A DNA stretch of 64,000 nucleotides from Pseudoxanthomonas suwonensis (GCA_003240695.1 QFNC01000008.1:1-64000), one strand, 5' to 3'. Positions 36,259 through 45,070 are shown, counted from the stretch's first letter. Program-made: numbers and translations. The notes: generated by a model not told the origin, from the sequence alone.

Positions 36259-36302
36259 TCCCCTGTATGGTCGGTAATGGAGTCATCTTGGCATACAGGG
36301 GA
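36259..36302 (-). promoter_or_regulatory. Leader hairpin covering the ribosome-binding site of the giant gene
   Basis: Perfect 11-bp inverted repeat (36259-36269 and 36292-36302, TCCCCTGTATG / CATACAGGGGA) with a 22-base spacer, in the 5' leader of the gene starting at 36251. In the mRNA the 3' arm ends in CAGGGGA, which is most of the Shine-Dalgarno sequence (AGGGGAG). Folding would hide the RBS. It could instead be a two-fold operator for a DNA-binding protein. Confidence 0.6.
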
Positions 36303-36322
36303 CAGGATGCTAGTGGGGCAGA

Positions 36323-36394
36323 CCCTAGGGCGTGTTGTCCAGAGTGATCACTCCAGCGTCATCTCCAGTACCCGCACCTAGGGTTTACCCTAGG
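36323..36394. promoter_or_regulatory. Three CCTAGG boxes upstream of the giant gene
   Basis: CCCTAGGG at 36323-36330, and CCTAGGGT-TT-ACCCTAGG at 36377-36394, the latter an 18-bp inverted repeat made of two copies. CTAG-containing words are rare in GC-rich proteobacterial DNA, so three within 72 bp is unlikely to be chance. Placed 72-143 bp upstream of the giant gene start, they are candidate regulator sites. The stretch 36252-36480 holds nothing else I can identify. Confidence 0.5.
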
Positions 36395-36480
36395 GTGGCG
36401 GACCTCTCAGCATGGCCGCAAGCGCATACCCCACGGATTCCGCCGCGGGGTTACCACGCCAAACCATACTCAACAATCGC

Positions 36481-37218
36481 TCAGCGAACGCTTTCGAGGC
36501 GCAAATCCATTTCGTCCTTGCCATCCTTGCGCTGCAGGACCCGGGCCGGGGCCGGAAGGCTGTCCACCACCCACAGGATCATCTGCTTGTCGCCGGAGGT
36601 GCGGCTGACCTTGGTGGCCTGGTGCGAGGTGCCGCCCACCTCGATCGCTTCCTTGCCTTCGACACGCCAAGTCTGCGGGCTGACCTTGCCGTTTTCGACC
36701 ATGCGGTAATTCAACGGCTTGCCGCCGGGCACGTCGCGCACGATCGCCAGGTTGATCAGCATCGCGTCCATGTCGCCGGGCTGCAGGGCGATGGGGCCCT
36801 TGCGGTCGTCCTTCACGTCACCGCTCCAGCGGGCTTCCCCCTTGCTCCAGTCGAACGTGGCGGTGGTGTTGCGACGCTTGATCAGCACTTGCGAGGAATC
36901 CTCGCCGCTGAGGGGACGCCATTGGCCGCCGTGTTCCTCGAAGGTGGTGCTCTGGACGAGATTGGCAGCCGGGTTGTTGATCGCCAGGCTGTAGGTCCAT
37001 TGGCGTTCGCCCTGCTTGTCCAGCCGCATCACCCCATTGGCCTGCAGCCCCATGTAATGCGCGGTGTAATTGGCGGTGAAGGGCTTCAGCGCCAGTGCGG
37101 GGGTGCTTGCCAGCCCCAGCAGCGCGGCAGCGAGCCACGGGTGCCCTAACAGGGTGGAGCGGGATGCGGTGGTCACGGAGATCTCCTGGGTCATCGGGAA
37201 TGCGGGGGGATGGATCAT
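36481..37218 (-). CDS. DUF3108 domain exported protein (copy 2)
   Basis: 245 residues. A signal sequence (hydrophobic core LAAALLGLASTPALA, about residues 29-43) precedes a DUF3108 beta-rich domain: PFTANYTAHYMGLQANGVMRL, WSGDVKDDRKGPIALQPGDMDAMLINLAIVRD and VLQRKDGKDEMDLRLES. These proteins are predicted periplasmic and have no known function. The ATG at 37218 overlaps the stop of the upstream DUF3108 gene (ATGA); an internal ATG at 37194 is also possible and would give a tidier signal peptide. Confidence 0.8.
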   Translation of the reverse strand: MIHPPAFPMTQEISVTTASRSTLLGHPWLAAALLGLASTPALALKPFTANYTAHYMGLQANGVMRLDKQGERQWTYSLAINNPAANLVQSTTFEEHGGQWRPLSGEDSSQVLIKRRNTTATFDWSKGEARWSGDVKDDRKGPIALQPGDMDAMLINLAIVRDVPGGKPLNYRMVENGKVSPQTWRVEGKEAIEVGGTSHQATKVSRTSGDKQMILWVVDSLPAPARVLQRKDGKDEMDLRLESVR

Positions 37219-38060
37219 TGGTATTCGATCAGTTGCAGGTCGGTGGTGCTGCCGTCGGCGTCGCGCTGCAGGATGCGGATCGGCGTGGGCACGCCGTTGG
37301 CCACCCAGATCACCGTTTCGTCGCCGCCGGCCTGCACGCGCTGCACGCGCAGGGCGTCGTAGCCCAGTTCGCCCGCCTGCAGGGATTCGGTCTGCGTGGC
37401 GGCCTGGTAGGCATGATCGCGCACCCGCCCGTCATCCACGAAGCGGTAATGCAGCGACTGGCCCGGTTTGGCGTCGCGGATCACCGCCAGATTGATCAGC
37501 AGGCCGCTCATGTCGCCCGGCTGCAGCGCCACCGGCGCACGACGCGCCGCTTTCACGTCGCCGCTCCATTGCGCCGTGGCCGAGGCCCAGTCGTAGCGCC
37601 CGGTGGTCGTGCGGCTGGCCAGGAAGGCACGCTTGACCGTGCTCTGGGCCAGTGGCCGGAACTGGCCATCGTGCACGTCGAACACGGTGCTCTGTTCGAC
37701 ATTCAATCCGGTCAACCGGGCCAGGCCGCTCCCGCGCAGAGTCAGGTCGATGCGCCAGCGGTCGGCGTCAGCGCTGTTGCGCTGCAGCTGCATGGTGGCG
37801 GTGCCGAGCGCGCGGTCGTTGTGCAGCACGGTGTAGCGCGCCACGAATGGCTGCAGTGGCGCTGCCGCCCAAGGCGTTTGCTGGCCTTCCGCGGCGACCG
37901 GCATGGCGATCGTGGAATCCGTCGCCGGCACGGCAGCCGGAGCAGGTGCCTGCGCGAGCGCCAACAGTGGCAACAACGGCAACAGCCAAGCGCAGGCAAG
38001 CGTTGCCGCTGCGCGCAGGGCGGCGTGTCGTGGATCAGGCGACGCCGTTGGGGGAGTCAT
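37215..38060 (-). CDS. DUF3108 domain exported protein (copy 1)
   Basis: 281 residues. Signal peptide (LLPLLPLLALAQA, cleavage about residue 38), Ala/Pro linker, then DUF3108 domain with PFVARYTVLHNDRALGTATM, WSGDVKAARRAPVALQPGDMSGLLINLAVIRD and ILQRDADGSTTDLQLIEY. It is clearly paralogous to the following gene. The start lies inside the purN 3' end (26 bp overlap); in-frame ATGs a few codons upstream are alternatives. DUF3108 next to purN recurs in xanthomonads. Confidence 0.82.
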   Translation of the reverse strand: MTPPTASPDPRHAALRAAATLACAWLLPLLPLLALAQAPAPAAVPATDSTIAMPVAAEGQQTPWAAAPLQPFVARYTVLHNDRALGTATMQLQRNSADADRWRIDLTLRGSGLARLTGLNVEQSTVFDVHDGQFRPLAQSTVKRAFLASRTTTGRYDWASATAQWSGDVKAARRAPVALQPGDMSGLLINLAVIRDAKPGQSLHYRFVDDGRVRDHAYQAATQTESLQAGELGYDALRVQRVQAGGDETVIWVANGVPTPIRILQRDADGSTTDLQLIEYQ

Positions 38061-38721
38061 GGAGCGCATCATCACCGGCGCAATCTAGCTGCAGCGGATT
38101 TAACAGTGGATGACCATCCAGCTGCACTTTGCCGTCCCGTTCACGCAGCCGTCCGGCCACGGCCAGCCGCAGCACGGCCAGCAGCAGGCGGTGTTCGTGC
38201 GGCAGCAGGCGCGCGGCCAGCTGCTCGGCCGACTCGTCCGGGCGAATCGGAATGCGGACCTGGGCGATGCGCGGCCCAGCGTCCAGCTCGGCGGTGACCA
38301 CGTGCACGGTGGCGCCGTGTTCGGCATCGCCGGCGGCCAGCGCCGCGGCATGGGTATGCAGGCCCGGATACAGCGGCAGCAGCGAGGGGTGGATGTTGAG
38401 CATGCGACCGGTGAAACGCTGCACGAGTCGCGCGCCCAGCAATCGCATGTAACCGGCACAGACGATCCAGTCCGGTGCCACCGCCGCCAGGGCATCGCCC
38501 AAGGCCTGATCGAACGCGGCCCGGTCCGCGAAATCGCGCGGCCGCGCATGCCAGCGCAGCGCTTCGTCCACGCGTGCGAGTGCCACTGCCTCCGGGCGGT
38601 CGGAAAACACGCCGACCAGCCGTGCATCCAGCCGCCGCGCAGCGATCGCATCCACGATGGCCTGCAGGTTGGAGCCGCGCCCGGAGGCCAGCACGGCGAT
38701 GCGCGGCTGAGGCGATGTCAT
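38035..38721 (-). CDS. purN: Phosphoribosylglycinamide formyltransferase
   Basis: 228 residues. Transfers a formyl group from 10-formyl-THF to GAR, the third step of purine synthesis. Motifs: IAVLASGRGSNLQAIVDAI, CAGYMRLLGARLV, the catalytic NIHPSLLPLYPGLHTHAAALAAG with the His/Asn pair, and VTAELDAGPRIAQ with the catalytic Asp. The ATG overlaps the stop of the upstream membrane protein gene. The last ~20 residues (CAGDDALHDSPNGVA) extend past the usual end and overlap the DUF3108 gene. Confidence 0.95.
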   Translation of the reverse strand: MTSPQPRIAVLASGRGSNLQAIVDAIAARRLDARLVGVFSDRPEAVALARVDEALRWHARPRDFADRAAFDQALGDALAAVAPDWIVCAGYMRLLGARLVQRFTGRMLNIHPSLLPLYPGLHTHAAALAAGDAEHGATVHVVTAELDAGPRIAQVRIPIRPDESAEQLAARLLPHEHRLLLAVLRLAVAGRLRERDGKVQLDGHPLLNPLQLDCAGDDALHDSPNGVA

Positions 38722-39149
38722 GCCGCTGCCGGCACGGATCGACCGAATGCGGCCTTCAGGTCGGGGCGGTTCAGGGCGACCGGCATCCAGATGCCGATCA
38801 AGGTGCCCAGCGGGATATTCAGCGACACCAGCACCGCCACCACCATGCACAGCGTCCAGCGTTGCTGCTTGCGCAACGCCAGTGCCGCGAACACCTGCAG
38901 TGCCCACACGGCGATGCTGGTCAGCAGCAGCACGGCCACCACACCGATCATCACGCGGCCGATCATGACCTTTTCCGTGGTCTGCGTACCGGCGGCGTTG
39001 AGTTCGCTTTCGGTGATCATACCCGGGGCCAACACCAGGCCAAGAAGTCCCACCGGCAGCAGGCACAACAGGCTGTAGACGAGCAACGCCATGGCGAGGC
39101 TGGTGCAGTCGGCCTGGGCCCGGGATGGAGACGGAACGGATGGTGGCAT
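38718..39149 (-). CDS. Four-helix integral membrane protein, unknown
   Basis: 143 residues with hydrophobic segments at about 17-40, 60-85, 85-100 and 102-122. No recognised family or motifs. It lies between purM and purN and overlaps purN by 4 bp (ATGA), so it is part of the purMN transcript. The position suggests only co-expression with purine genes. In an N-terminal basic/Ser-rich stretch, the start at 39149 could be replaced by an internal Met near residue 20. Confidence 0.6.
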   Translation of the reverse strand: MPPSVPSPSRAQADCTSLAMALLVYSLLCLLPVGLLGLVLAPGMITESELNAAGTQTTEKVMIGRVMIGVVAVLLLTSIAVWALQVFAALALRKQQRWTLCMVVAVLVSLNIPLGTLIGIWMPVALNRPDLKAAFGRSVPAAA

Positions 39150-39179
39150 CGGCGTGGTGCGATCGAGGCAACAGTGCGA

Positions 39180-40235
39180 TCAGTGGATGACGACGCGTTG
39201 CGTATCCTTATCCGCACTCACCACATTGCCCAGCCGCCGCGGTTGCAATTGCAGGCCGTCCAGTCGCGTATGCAGGGCATCGGCGGTGTCGGCGGCGACC
39301 ACGAACACGTAACCGATGCCGCAGTTGAAGGTGCGCCACATCTCCTCCAGCGGCACGCCGCCTTCACGCTGCAGCCAGGCGAACACGCCGGCCGGAGCGA
39401 TGGCCGCGGCATCGAGGTGCAGGCCCAGCCCGTCGGGAATCACCCGGATGATGTTCTCGGTGATGCCGCCGCCGGTGATATGCGCCATCGCATGGATGTG
39501 CGGACCCAGCGCGCTGCGCAACAGCTGCAGCACCGGTTGCACGTACAGGCGCGTGGGTGCCATCAACGCATCCTCCAGACGGATGCCGTCCACGTCGTGA
39601 TCCGGCGACGCGCCGCTGCGCTGCAGGATGCGACGGATCAGCGAATAACCATTCGAATGCGGCCCGCTGGAGGCGATGCCGATCAGCACGTCGCCCCGGC
39701 GCACGCGGCTGCCATCGCGCAGTTCGCTTTTTTCCACGCCGGCCACGCAGAATCCGGCCAGGTCGTACTCGCCGGGGCCGTACATGTCGGGCATTTCCGC
39801 GGTTTCGCCGCCCACCAGCGCGCAACCGGCCAGTTCGCAGCCCCTGGCAATGCCGCCCACCACGGCCACGGTGGTGTCCACATCGAGTTTTCCGGTGGCG
39901 AAGTAGTCGAGAAAGAACAGAGGCTCGGCGCCCTGCACCAGCACGTCGTTCACGCACATTGCCACCAGGTCGATGCCGATGCCGTCGTGGCGGTTCAGCT
40001 GCTGGGCCAGCTTCAGCTTCGTGCCCACCCCGTCGGTGCCGGACACCAGTACTGGTTCTCGGTACTTGCCGGACAGGTCGAACAGCGCGCCGAAACCACC
40101 CAGTCCGCCCATCACCTCGGGCCGGCGGGTGCGCTGCACCAACGGCTTGATCCGTTCCACCACGGCGTGTCCGGCATCGATGTCCACGCCGGCATCGCGA
40201 TAGGTCAGGGAAGGAGGAGTGTTCACGGGGCCCAT
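39180..40235 (-). CDS. purM: Phosphoribosylformylglycinamidine cyclo-ligase
   Basis: 351 residues. AIR synthetase, the fifth step of purine synthesis, ATP-dependent. PurM signature blocks: VSGTDGVGTKLKLAQQ, DLVAMCVNDVLVQGAEPLFFLDY, GCALVGGETAEMPDMY, ASSGPHSNGYSLIR and AHITGGGITENI. Length is typical. It is divergent from the DUF2066 gene, with 102 bp between starts, and precedes the membrane protein and purN. Confidence 0.97.
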   Translation of the reverse strand: MGPVNTPPSLTYRDAGVDIDAGHAVVERIKPLVQRTRRPEVMGGLGGFGALFDLSGKYREPVLVSGTDGVGTKLKLAQQLNRHDGIGIDLVAMCVNDVLVQGAEPLFFLDYFATGKLDVDTTVAVVGGIARGCELAGCALVGGETAEMPDMYGPGEYDLAGFCVAGVEKSELRDGSRVRRGDVLIGIASSGPHSNGYSLIRRILQRSGASPDHDVDGIRLEDALMAPTRLYVQPVLQLLRSALGPHIHAMAHITGGGITENIIRVIPDGLGLHLDAAAIAPAGVFAWLQREGGVPLEEMWRTFNCGIGYVFVVAADTADALHTRLDGLQLQPRRLGNVVSADKDTQRVVIH

Positions 40236-40337
40236 CCGCCGGAATGATCGGTGATGTTAACCGTTGCAGCTGCCCGGATGGACGCCGGCGCCGCAGTGCG
40301 GCACCATTTGCGGGTTCGAGGATCGGGAAACGAGCCG

Positions 40338-41453
40338 ATGCATGCAGTACTACGGTGGGCGCTGGCCCTGATGTTCGCGCTGGGTGCGGGCTTGGCACAC
40401 GCACAACGGGTGGAAGGCGACATCGCCCGCGCATCGGGTCCGTTCGAGGTGGAAGTGCCCGTGAACAGCCAGAGTGCGGCCGAGCGCAATACCGGCTTCG
40501 CGCGCGCGCTGGCGCAGGTGCTGGGGTCGCTGTCGGGCGACCGCAGCGCGGCGGGGCGCCCGGGCGTGGGCCAGGAAATGCGCCGTGCCGACGACTACGT
40601 GAAAAGCTACGACTACCGTCAGGACGAGGGCATCTCGCCCAGCACCGGTGCGCCGACCTTCCAGACCACGCTGATCGTGCGTTTCGATGCGGACAAGGTG
40701 CAGGCCATTGCCGCGGAACTGGGACTGCCGGTCTGGCCCACGCCGCGTCCGAAACCGGTGCTGTGGCTGGCCATCGACGATGGCAAGGGGCCGCGGCTGG
40801 TGTCCCTGCAGCAGAGCAATGCTGCCCGCCCGGTGCTGGATCGCGCCATCCAGCGCGGTTACCGTCTGGGTCTACCGGGCGGCAGTGCGGCCGAACAGGC
40901 CGCCGTGGGGGCGATCTGGCGTGGCGACACCGCTGCCATCGCGCGGCTGTCCTCGCGCTATCAGCCGCCGATGCAGCTGGTGGGCAAGATGTACCGCGAC
41001 AAGGGCGGCTGGACCACCGACTGGATTTTCGTCGACGGCGGGCGGGTGCTGTCGCGCTGGACAGAGTCCGATTCCAGTCCGCGCCGCGCGATGGCGGCCG
41101 GTGCCGACGGGACCGCCGATGCGCTGGTGAAACGCTATGCCCGCCGCAATCCGGGGTCCGGACCGGCCGGTACCTACCGGGTGCGGTTCGAGCGGATCGA
41201 CAGCACCGATGAGTACATCCGCCTGGCGGCCCAGCTGGAACGCATCTCGGTGGTGAAGCGGGTGGTACCGATCCGTGCCACTGCCGACAGCCTGGAGGCC
41301 GATCTGGAACTGAGTACCGGACTGGCCGGGTTCCGCCGCCTGCTGGACAAATCGGTGCTGGTGGCCGCCGACCTGCCGCCTGCCGATCCGGATGCCCTGA
41401 ATGTTGGCTTGCCGTCCGACAAGCCGCCCGCCGCCGTGTTCGAAGTGAACTGA
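40338..41453 (+). CDS. DUF2066 exported protein
   Basis: 371 residues. Signal peptide (LRWALALMFALGAGLAHA, cleavage near residue 20), then a DUF2066 domain: VEVPVNSQSAAERNTGFARALAQVL, YDYRQDEG, TLIVRFD and LWLAIDDGKGPRLV. The function of the family is unknown; members are usually encoded beside a PerM-family protein and Hda, as here. The start at 40338 opens the signal peptide. The stop overlaps the next start (TGATG). Confidence 0.85.
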   Translation: MHAVLRWALALMFALGAGLAHAQRVEGDIARASGPFEVEVPVNSQSAAERNTGFARALAQVLGSLSGDRSAAGRPGVGQEMRRADDYVKSYDYRQDEGISPSTGAPTFQTTLIVRFDADKVQAIAAELGLPVWPTPRPKPVLWLAIDDGKGPRLVSLQQSNAARPVLDRAIQRGYRLGLPGGSAAEQAAVGAIWRGDTAAIARLSSRYQPPMQLVGKMYRDKGGWTTDWIFVDGGRVLSRWTESDSSPRRAMAAGADGTADALVKRYARRNPGSGPAGTYRVRFERIDSTDEYIRLAAQLERISVVKRVVPIRATADSLEADLELSTGLAGFRRLLDKSVLVAADLPPADPDALNVGLPSDKPPAAVFEVN

Positions 41454-42607
41454 TGGACGTGCAACCAGACGAAGGCCGTTCGCTGGCCGAAATCGCCAGA
41501 TTCCTGCGCCGTCTGCAGTTCCTGGCCGTGGCCGGAATGGCGGTGTGGGTGATCTGGCTGCTGTCGCCGATTCTCACCCCGTTCGTGCTGGGCGCCATCC
41601 TGGGCTGGCTGGGCGATCCGCTGGTGGATCGGCTGGAACGCGCCGGACGCTCGCGCAGCAGCGCCGTGCTGCTGGTGTATTCGCTGATGCTGCTGATCCT
41701 GGCGCTGGCGGTGGTGTTGCTGGTGCCGGTGATCCAGGAGCAGATCATCACCCTGGTCGCTTCGCTGCCGCAGTACCAGAACTGGCTGATCGGAACCGCA
41801 CTGCCGTGGCTGGAACGCACCAGTGGACTGGAATTGCTGGCCTGGCTGGATACCGATCGCATCGTCGCGTGGATCCGCGAGCACTGGCAGCAGGCAGGCG
41901 GCATCGCCACCACTCTGCTGGGTTACGTGTCGCGCTCCGGGGTCGCGCTGCTGACGTGGGTGCTGAATCTTGTGCTGGTGCCGATCGTGGCGTATTTCTT
42001 CCTGCGCGACTGGGATGTGTTCGTGGAACGCGTGGCGGCGCTGATTCCGCGGGCGTACCTGCCAACCGTCAGCCGCCTGGCACGGGAATCCGACGCAGTA
42101 CTGGGCGGCTTCCTGCGCGGGCAGTTCATGGTGATGATCGCCATGGGCGTGTTCTATGCCGTCGGGCTGCAGATGGTCGGCCTGGACCTGGGCATCCTGA
42201 TCGGCATCATCGGCGGCCTTTTCACCTTCGTGCCCTACGTGGGGCCCACGGTGATCATCGTGTTCGGATCGCTGGCTGCGTTGATGGAACACGGTGATTG
42301 GCAGCATCTGCTGGGCGTTGCCATCGTGTGGGGGCTTGGCCAGCTGCTGGAAAGCTACGTGCTGACCCCCAAACTGGTCGGCGAACGCATCGGCCTGCAT
42401 CCCCTTGCCGTGATCTTCGCGGTGATGGCCGGCGGCGTCCTGTTCGGATTCGTGGGCATGCTGATCGCCCTGCCGGTGGCTGCAGTGTCGAACGTCCTGA
42501 TGCACTTCGCCATGGAGCGCTACCATGCCAGCAAGGTGTATGCGGGTGATCCCGCCGATGCACCGGTGGCGCCGGGATCGCTGGCATCCGGACATCCCGG
42601 GCCCTGA
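41453..42607 (+). CDS. AI-2E/PerM family transporter
   Basis: 384 residues, about eight transmembrane segments. It matches the PerM/YdiK/AI-2E exporter family: LSPILTPFVLGAILGWLGDPLVDRLER near the N-terminus, a central hydrophilic domain with EQIITLVASLPQYQNW, then GGFLRGQFMVMIAMGVFYAVGL and FTFVPYVGPTVIIVFG. Family members export autoinducer-2 or work as Na+/H+ antiporters; the substrate here is unknown. Coupled to the DUF2066 gene by a 1-bp overlap and followed by hda after 14 bp. Confidence 0.9.
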   Translation: MDVQPDEGRSLAEIARFLRRLQFLAVAGMAVWVIWLLSPILTPFVLGAILGWLGDPLVDRLERAGRSRSSAVLLVYSLMLLILALAVVLLVPVIQEQIITLVASLPQYQNWLIGTALPWLERTSGLELLAWLDTDRIVAWIREHWQQAGGIATTLLGYVSRSGVALLTWVLNLVLVPIVAYFFLRDWDVFVERVAALIPRAYLPTVSRLARESDAVLGGFLRGQFMVMIAMGVFYAVGLQMVGLDLGILIGIIGGLFTFVPYVGPTVIIVFGSLAALMEHGDWQHLLGVAIVWGLGQLLESYVLTPKLVGERIGLHPLAVIFAVMAGGVLFGFVGMLIALPVAAVSNVLMHFAMERYHASKVYAGDPADAPVAPGSLASGHPGP

Positions 42608-42621
42608 TTGCAGGTCGGGTC

Positions 42622-43323
42622 GTGGTATCCACACCACAGCTGCCGCTGGGCATGGTGCGGCCACCAGCGCACCGGCTGCAGGATTTCGTGGATGCGCCGC
42701 AAGGCGCACGCGACATGCTGGAGTCCGCGGCAACCCGCGCGGATGCCGATTGGGTATATCTGCATGGACCGGCAGGCTCGGGCAAGACGCATCTGCTGCT
42801 GGGCACGGTCACGCGCGCGCGCGAGGCCGGCCGCAATGCCGCCTACCTGCCGCTGCCGAAGGCGCTGGGACGCCTGGCCGACGCCCTGCAGGCACTGGAG
42901 CATCATGCCGTGGTGGCTTTGGACGATGTACAGGCCATCGCCGGACGGGCCGATGATGAACGTGCATTGTTCGATTTCCACAACCGCATGCACGATGCCG
43001 GACACGCCGTGCTGTATGCCGGCGATGCGGCTCCGGATCGATTGGACTTGCAGCTGCTCGATCTGGTCTCGCGCCTGAACCAGTGCGCGCGCATCCGCCT
43101 GCAGCCGCTGGACGATGCCGGCCGCGGCGAATTGCTGCGGCAGCATGCCGATCGGCGGGGCCTGGTGCTGGATGCAGCCGCCGTGGACTGGCTGCTGCAG
43201 CATGTCCCGCGTGGCGCGGCGACGCTGCTGACCGCGCTGGATCGGCTGGATCAGGCCTCGCTGGCCGCGCAGCGTCGCATTACCTTGCCATTCCTGCGTC
43301 AGGTGCTGGCGCCGCGCGACTGA
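42622..43323 (+). CDS. hda: DnaA regulatory inactivator Hda
   Basis: 233 residues. AAA+ protein that, with the sliding clamp, stimulates ATP hydrolysis by DnaA after initiation. The N-terminal QLPLGM is the clamp-binding motif. Walker A is HGPAGSGKTHLL, Walker B VVALDDVQAI, and the sensor 1 region SRLNQCARIRL. The start is a GTG at 42622, placing the clamp motif at residue 6. Its 3' end overlaps the convergent murU gene by 25 bp. Confidence 0.92.
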   Translation: MVSTPQLPLGMVRPPAHRLQDFVDAPQGARDMLESAATRADADWVYLHGPAGSGKTHLLLGTVTRAREAGRNAAYLPLPKALGRLADALQALEHHAVVALDDVQAIAGRADDERALFDFHNRMHDAGHAVLYAGDAAPDRLDLQLLDLVSRLNQCARIRLQPLDDAGRGELLRQHADRRGLVLDAAAVDWLLQHVPRGAATLLTALDRLDQASLAAQRRITLPFLRQVLAPRD

Positions 43324-44051
43324 GTTCCGGCATCGGGCCTGCGCAACTGGGCGTCCAGCGCCGCCAGCCGTTCCGGCGTGCCGACATCGGCCCAGTATCC
43401 ATGATGATGCGTTCCCGTCACCGCACCGCGTTGCATGGCCGCACGCAGCAGCGGCGCCAGCTTGAAGCGGGGCGGGTCGGCATCGCTGCCCGGCGCATCG
43501 CCGATGACGCGGCGCCAATCATCCAGCAGCCGTGGCCGGTACACGCCAATGCCCGAAAACGTGAGCCGCTGCGCACCTTCGGACTGCACCTGGCCATCGC
43601 GTGCCAGTGCGAAATCGCCCGCCGGATTGTGTGCCGGATTGTCCACCAGCAGCAGGTGCGCCTCGCCGGCCGGCTCGTGCGGCAGGTCGGCGAAATCGGC
43701 ATCGCACCAGATGTCGCCATTCACCGCCAGGAACGGCGCATCCGGGTGGTCCGCATCGCGCAGCAGCGGCAGGGCATGCAGCAGGCCACCGCCGGTTTCC
43801 AGCGGAACATCGCCTTCGTGGCTGTAGCGGATGCGCAGGCCCCAGCGACTGCCATCGCCCAGCGTTTGCGGAAACTGCGGGGCCAACCAGGCGGTATTCA
43901 CCACCACCTCGCGAACGCCCATCGCTGCCAGTTTCTGCAGATGCCACGCGATCAGCGGTTTTTCTCCGACTTGCAGCAAGGGCTTGGGCGTGTGGTCGGT
44001 GAGCGGGCGCATCCGTTCGCCGAATCCCGCGGCAAAGATCAGCGCCCGCAT
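43299..44051 (-). CDS. murU: N-acetylmuramate alpha-1-phosphate uridylyltransferase
   Basis: 250 residues. Nucleotidyltransferase that makes UDP-MurNAc from MurNAc-1-phosphate in the fosfomycin-bypassing recycling route. FAAGFGERMRPLTDHTPKPLLQVGEKPLI is the nucleotide-binding signature; NGDIWCDADF, ETGGGLLHALPLL and HHGYWADVGTPERL follow. Directly downstream of amgK with a 1-bp overlap. The C-terminal ~15 residues overlap the hda 3' end on the other strand. Confidence 0.93.
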   Translation of the reverse strand: MRALIFAAGFGERMRPLTDHTPKPLLQVGEKPLIAWHLQKLAAMGVREVVVNTAWLAPQFPQTLGDGSRWGLRIRYSHEGDVPLETGGGLLHALPLLRDADHPDAPFLAVNGDIWCDADFADLPHEPAGEAHLLLVDNPAHNPAGDFALARDGQVQSEGAQRLTFSGIGVYRPRLLDDWRRVIGDAPGSDADPPRFKLAPLLRAAMQRGAVTGTHHHGYWADVGTPERLAALDAQLRRPDAGTQSRGAST

Positions 44052-45070
44052 CACGCCGCCCGCGCCTGCAGTGCAGGCACCACGGTATTGCGCAGCAGGG
44101 CATGCAGACCGTCGAATTGCCGATATCGCGGCAGCACTGCATCCAGATAGGCGATGAAGCGCGGCACATCGGCCAGATATTTCGGCTTGCCGTCGCGGTG
44201 CCGCAGGCGCGCGAAGATGCCGATCACCTTCAGATGCCGCTGGATGCCGATCCAGTCGGCATCGCGCTGGAATTGCGCCCACTCCGACACCGGCAAGCCA
44301 GCCTGCAGGGCACGGGTGTGATAGCGCTGCAGCCACCGTGCCACGTCGGATTCCGGCCACCCGAGGAAGGCATCCTTGAACAGGCTGAGCACGTCGTAGG
44401 CAATCGGCCCGATCGCCGCGTCCTGGAAATCCAGCACGGCGAGGGTGCCGTCATCCAGCGGCATCAGGTTGCGCGGCATGAAATCGCGATGCACCAGCAG
44501 CTGCGGCTGCGCCAGTGCGGCATCGATCAGCCGGGTGTAGGCGGCATCCAGCACGTCCATCGCAGCGCAGTCGAGTGCCAGTCCCAAGTGCCGCTGCAGG
44601 AACCAGTCGTCGAACAGGCGCAGTTCGCGGGCCAGCAGGGCTTCGTCGTAACGGGTCATCCCCGGCGGCGGCGCAATGGCCTGCAGCCGCAGCAGCTGGT
44701 CGATGGCCGCATCGAACCAGGCATCGGCGGTGTCGGGCTGGATGGTCTGCAGCAACGTTTGCGCGCCCAGGTCTTCCAGCAGCAGGAAGCCGTTGGCGAC
44801 ATCCCGGGCCAGCACCTGCGGCACGCGCACGCCGCCGTCGTGCAGCACCGCGTGCATGCGAAGCCACGGCTGCACGTCTTCCTTGTCCGGCGGGGAGTCC
44901 ATCACGATGTGGCTGGGCGCTGCGCCCGCGGTGCGCCAATAGCTGCGGAAGCCGGCATCGGTGGAGGCGCGTTCCAGACACAGCGCCGGTTGGCCGGCGG
45001 CGTGCCGTGCGAAGGCGAGGCGCGCATCGGCGCGCGGATCGTCTTCTTCGGGCAAGGGTGATGCGGTCAT
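44051..45070 (-). CDS. amgK: N-acetylmuramate/N-acetylglucosamine kinase
   Basis: 339 residues. Aminoglycoside-phosphotransferase-fold sugar kinase that phosphorylates MurNAc at C1 for MurU. Catalytic loop LVHRDFMPRNLMPL, metal motif AVLDFQDAAIGPIAYD, and FLLLEDLG in the N-lobe. The ATG at 45070 gives a sensible N-terminus; an in-frame start 13 codons earlier is possible. With murU it forms the anabolic MurNAc recycling pair known from Pseudomonas and relatives. The 89 bp before the next gene hold nothing recognisable. Confidence 0.92.
   Translation of the reverse strand: MTASPLPEEDDPRADARLAFARHAAGQPALCLERASTDAGFRSYWRTAGAAPSHIVMDSPPDKEDVQPWLRMHAVLHDGGVRVPQVLARDVANGFLLLEDLGAQTLLQTIQPDTADAWFDAAIDQLLRLQAIAPPPGMTRYDEALLARELRLFDDWFLQRHLGLALDCAAMDVLDAAYTRLIDAALAQPQLLVHRDFMPRNLMPLDDGTLAVLDFQDAAIGPIAYDVLSLFKDAFLGWPESDVARWLQRYHTRALQAGLPVSEWAQFQRDADWIGIQRHLKVIGIFARLRHRDGKPKYLADVPRFIAYLDAVLPRYRQFDGLHALLRNTVVPALQARAA

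Noticed and set aside
32697..36347. A 1216-codon plus-strand frame opposite the giant gene
   Set aside because: It arises from the repeat structure and GC bias of the minus-strand gene; it has no start signal and its product mirrors the repeats. The minus gene has a Shine-Dalgarno sequence and sensible helical repeats.
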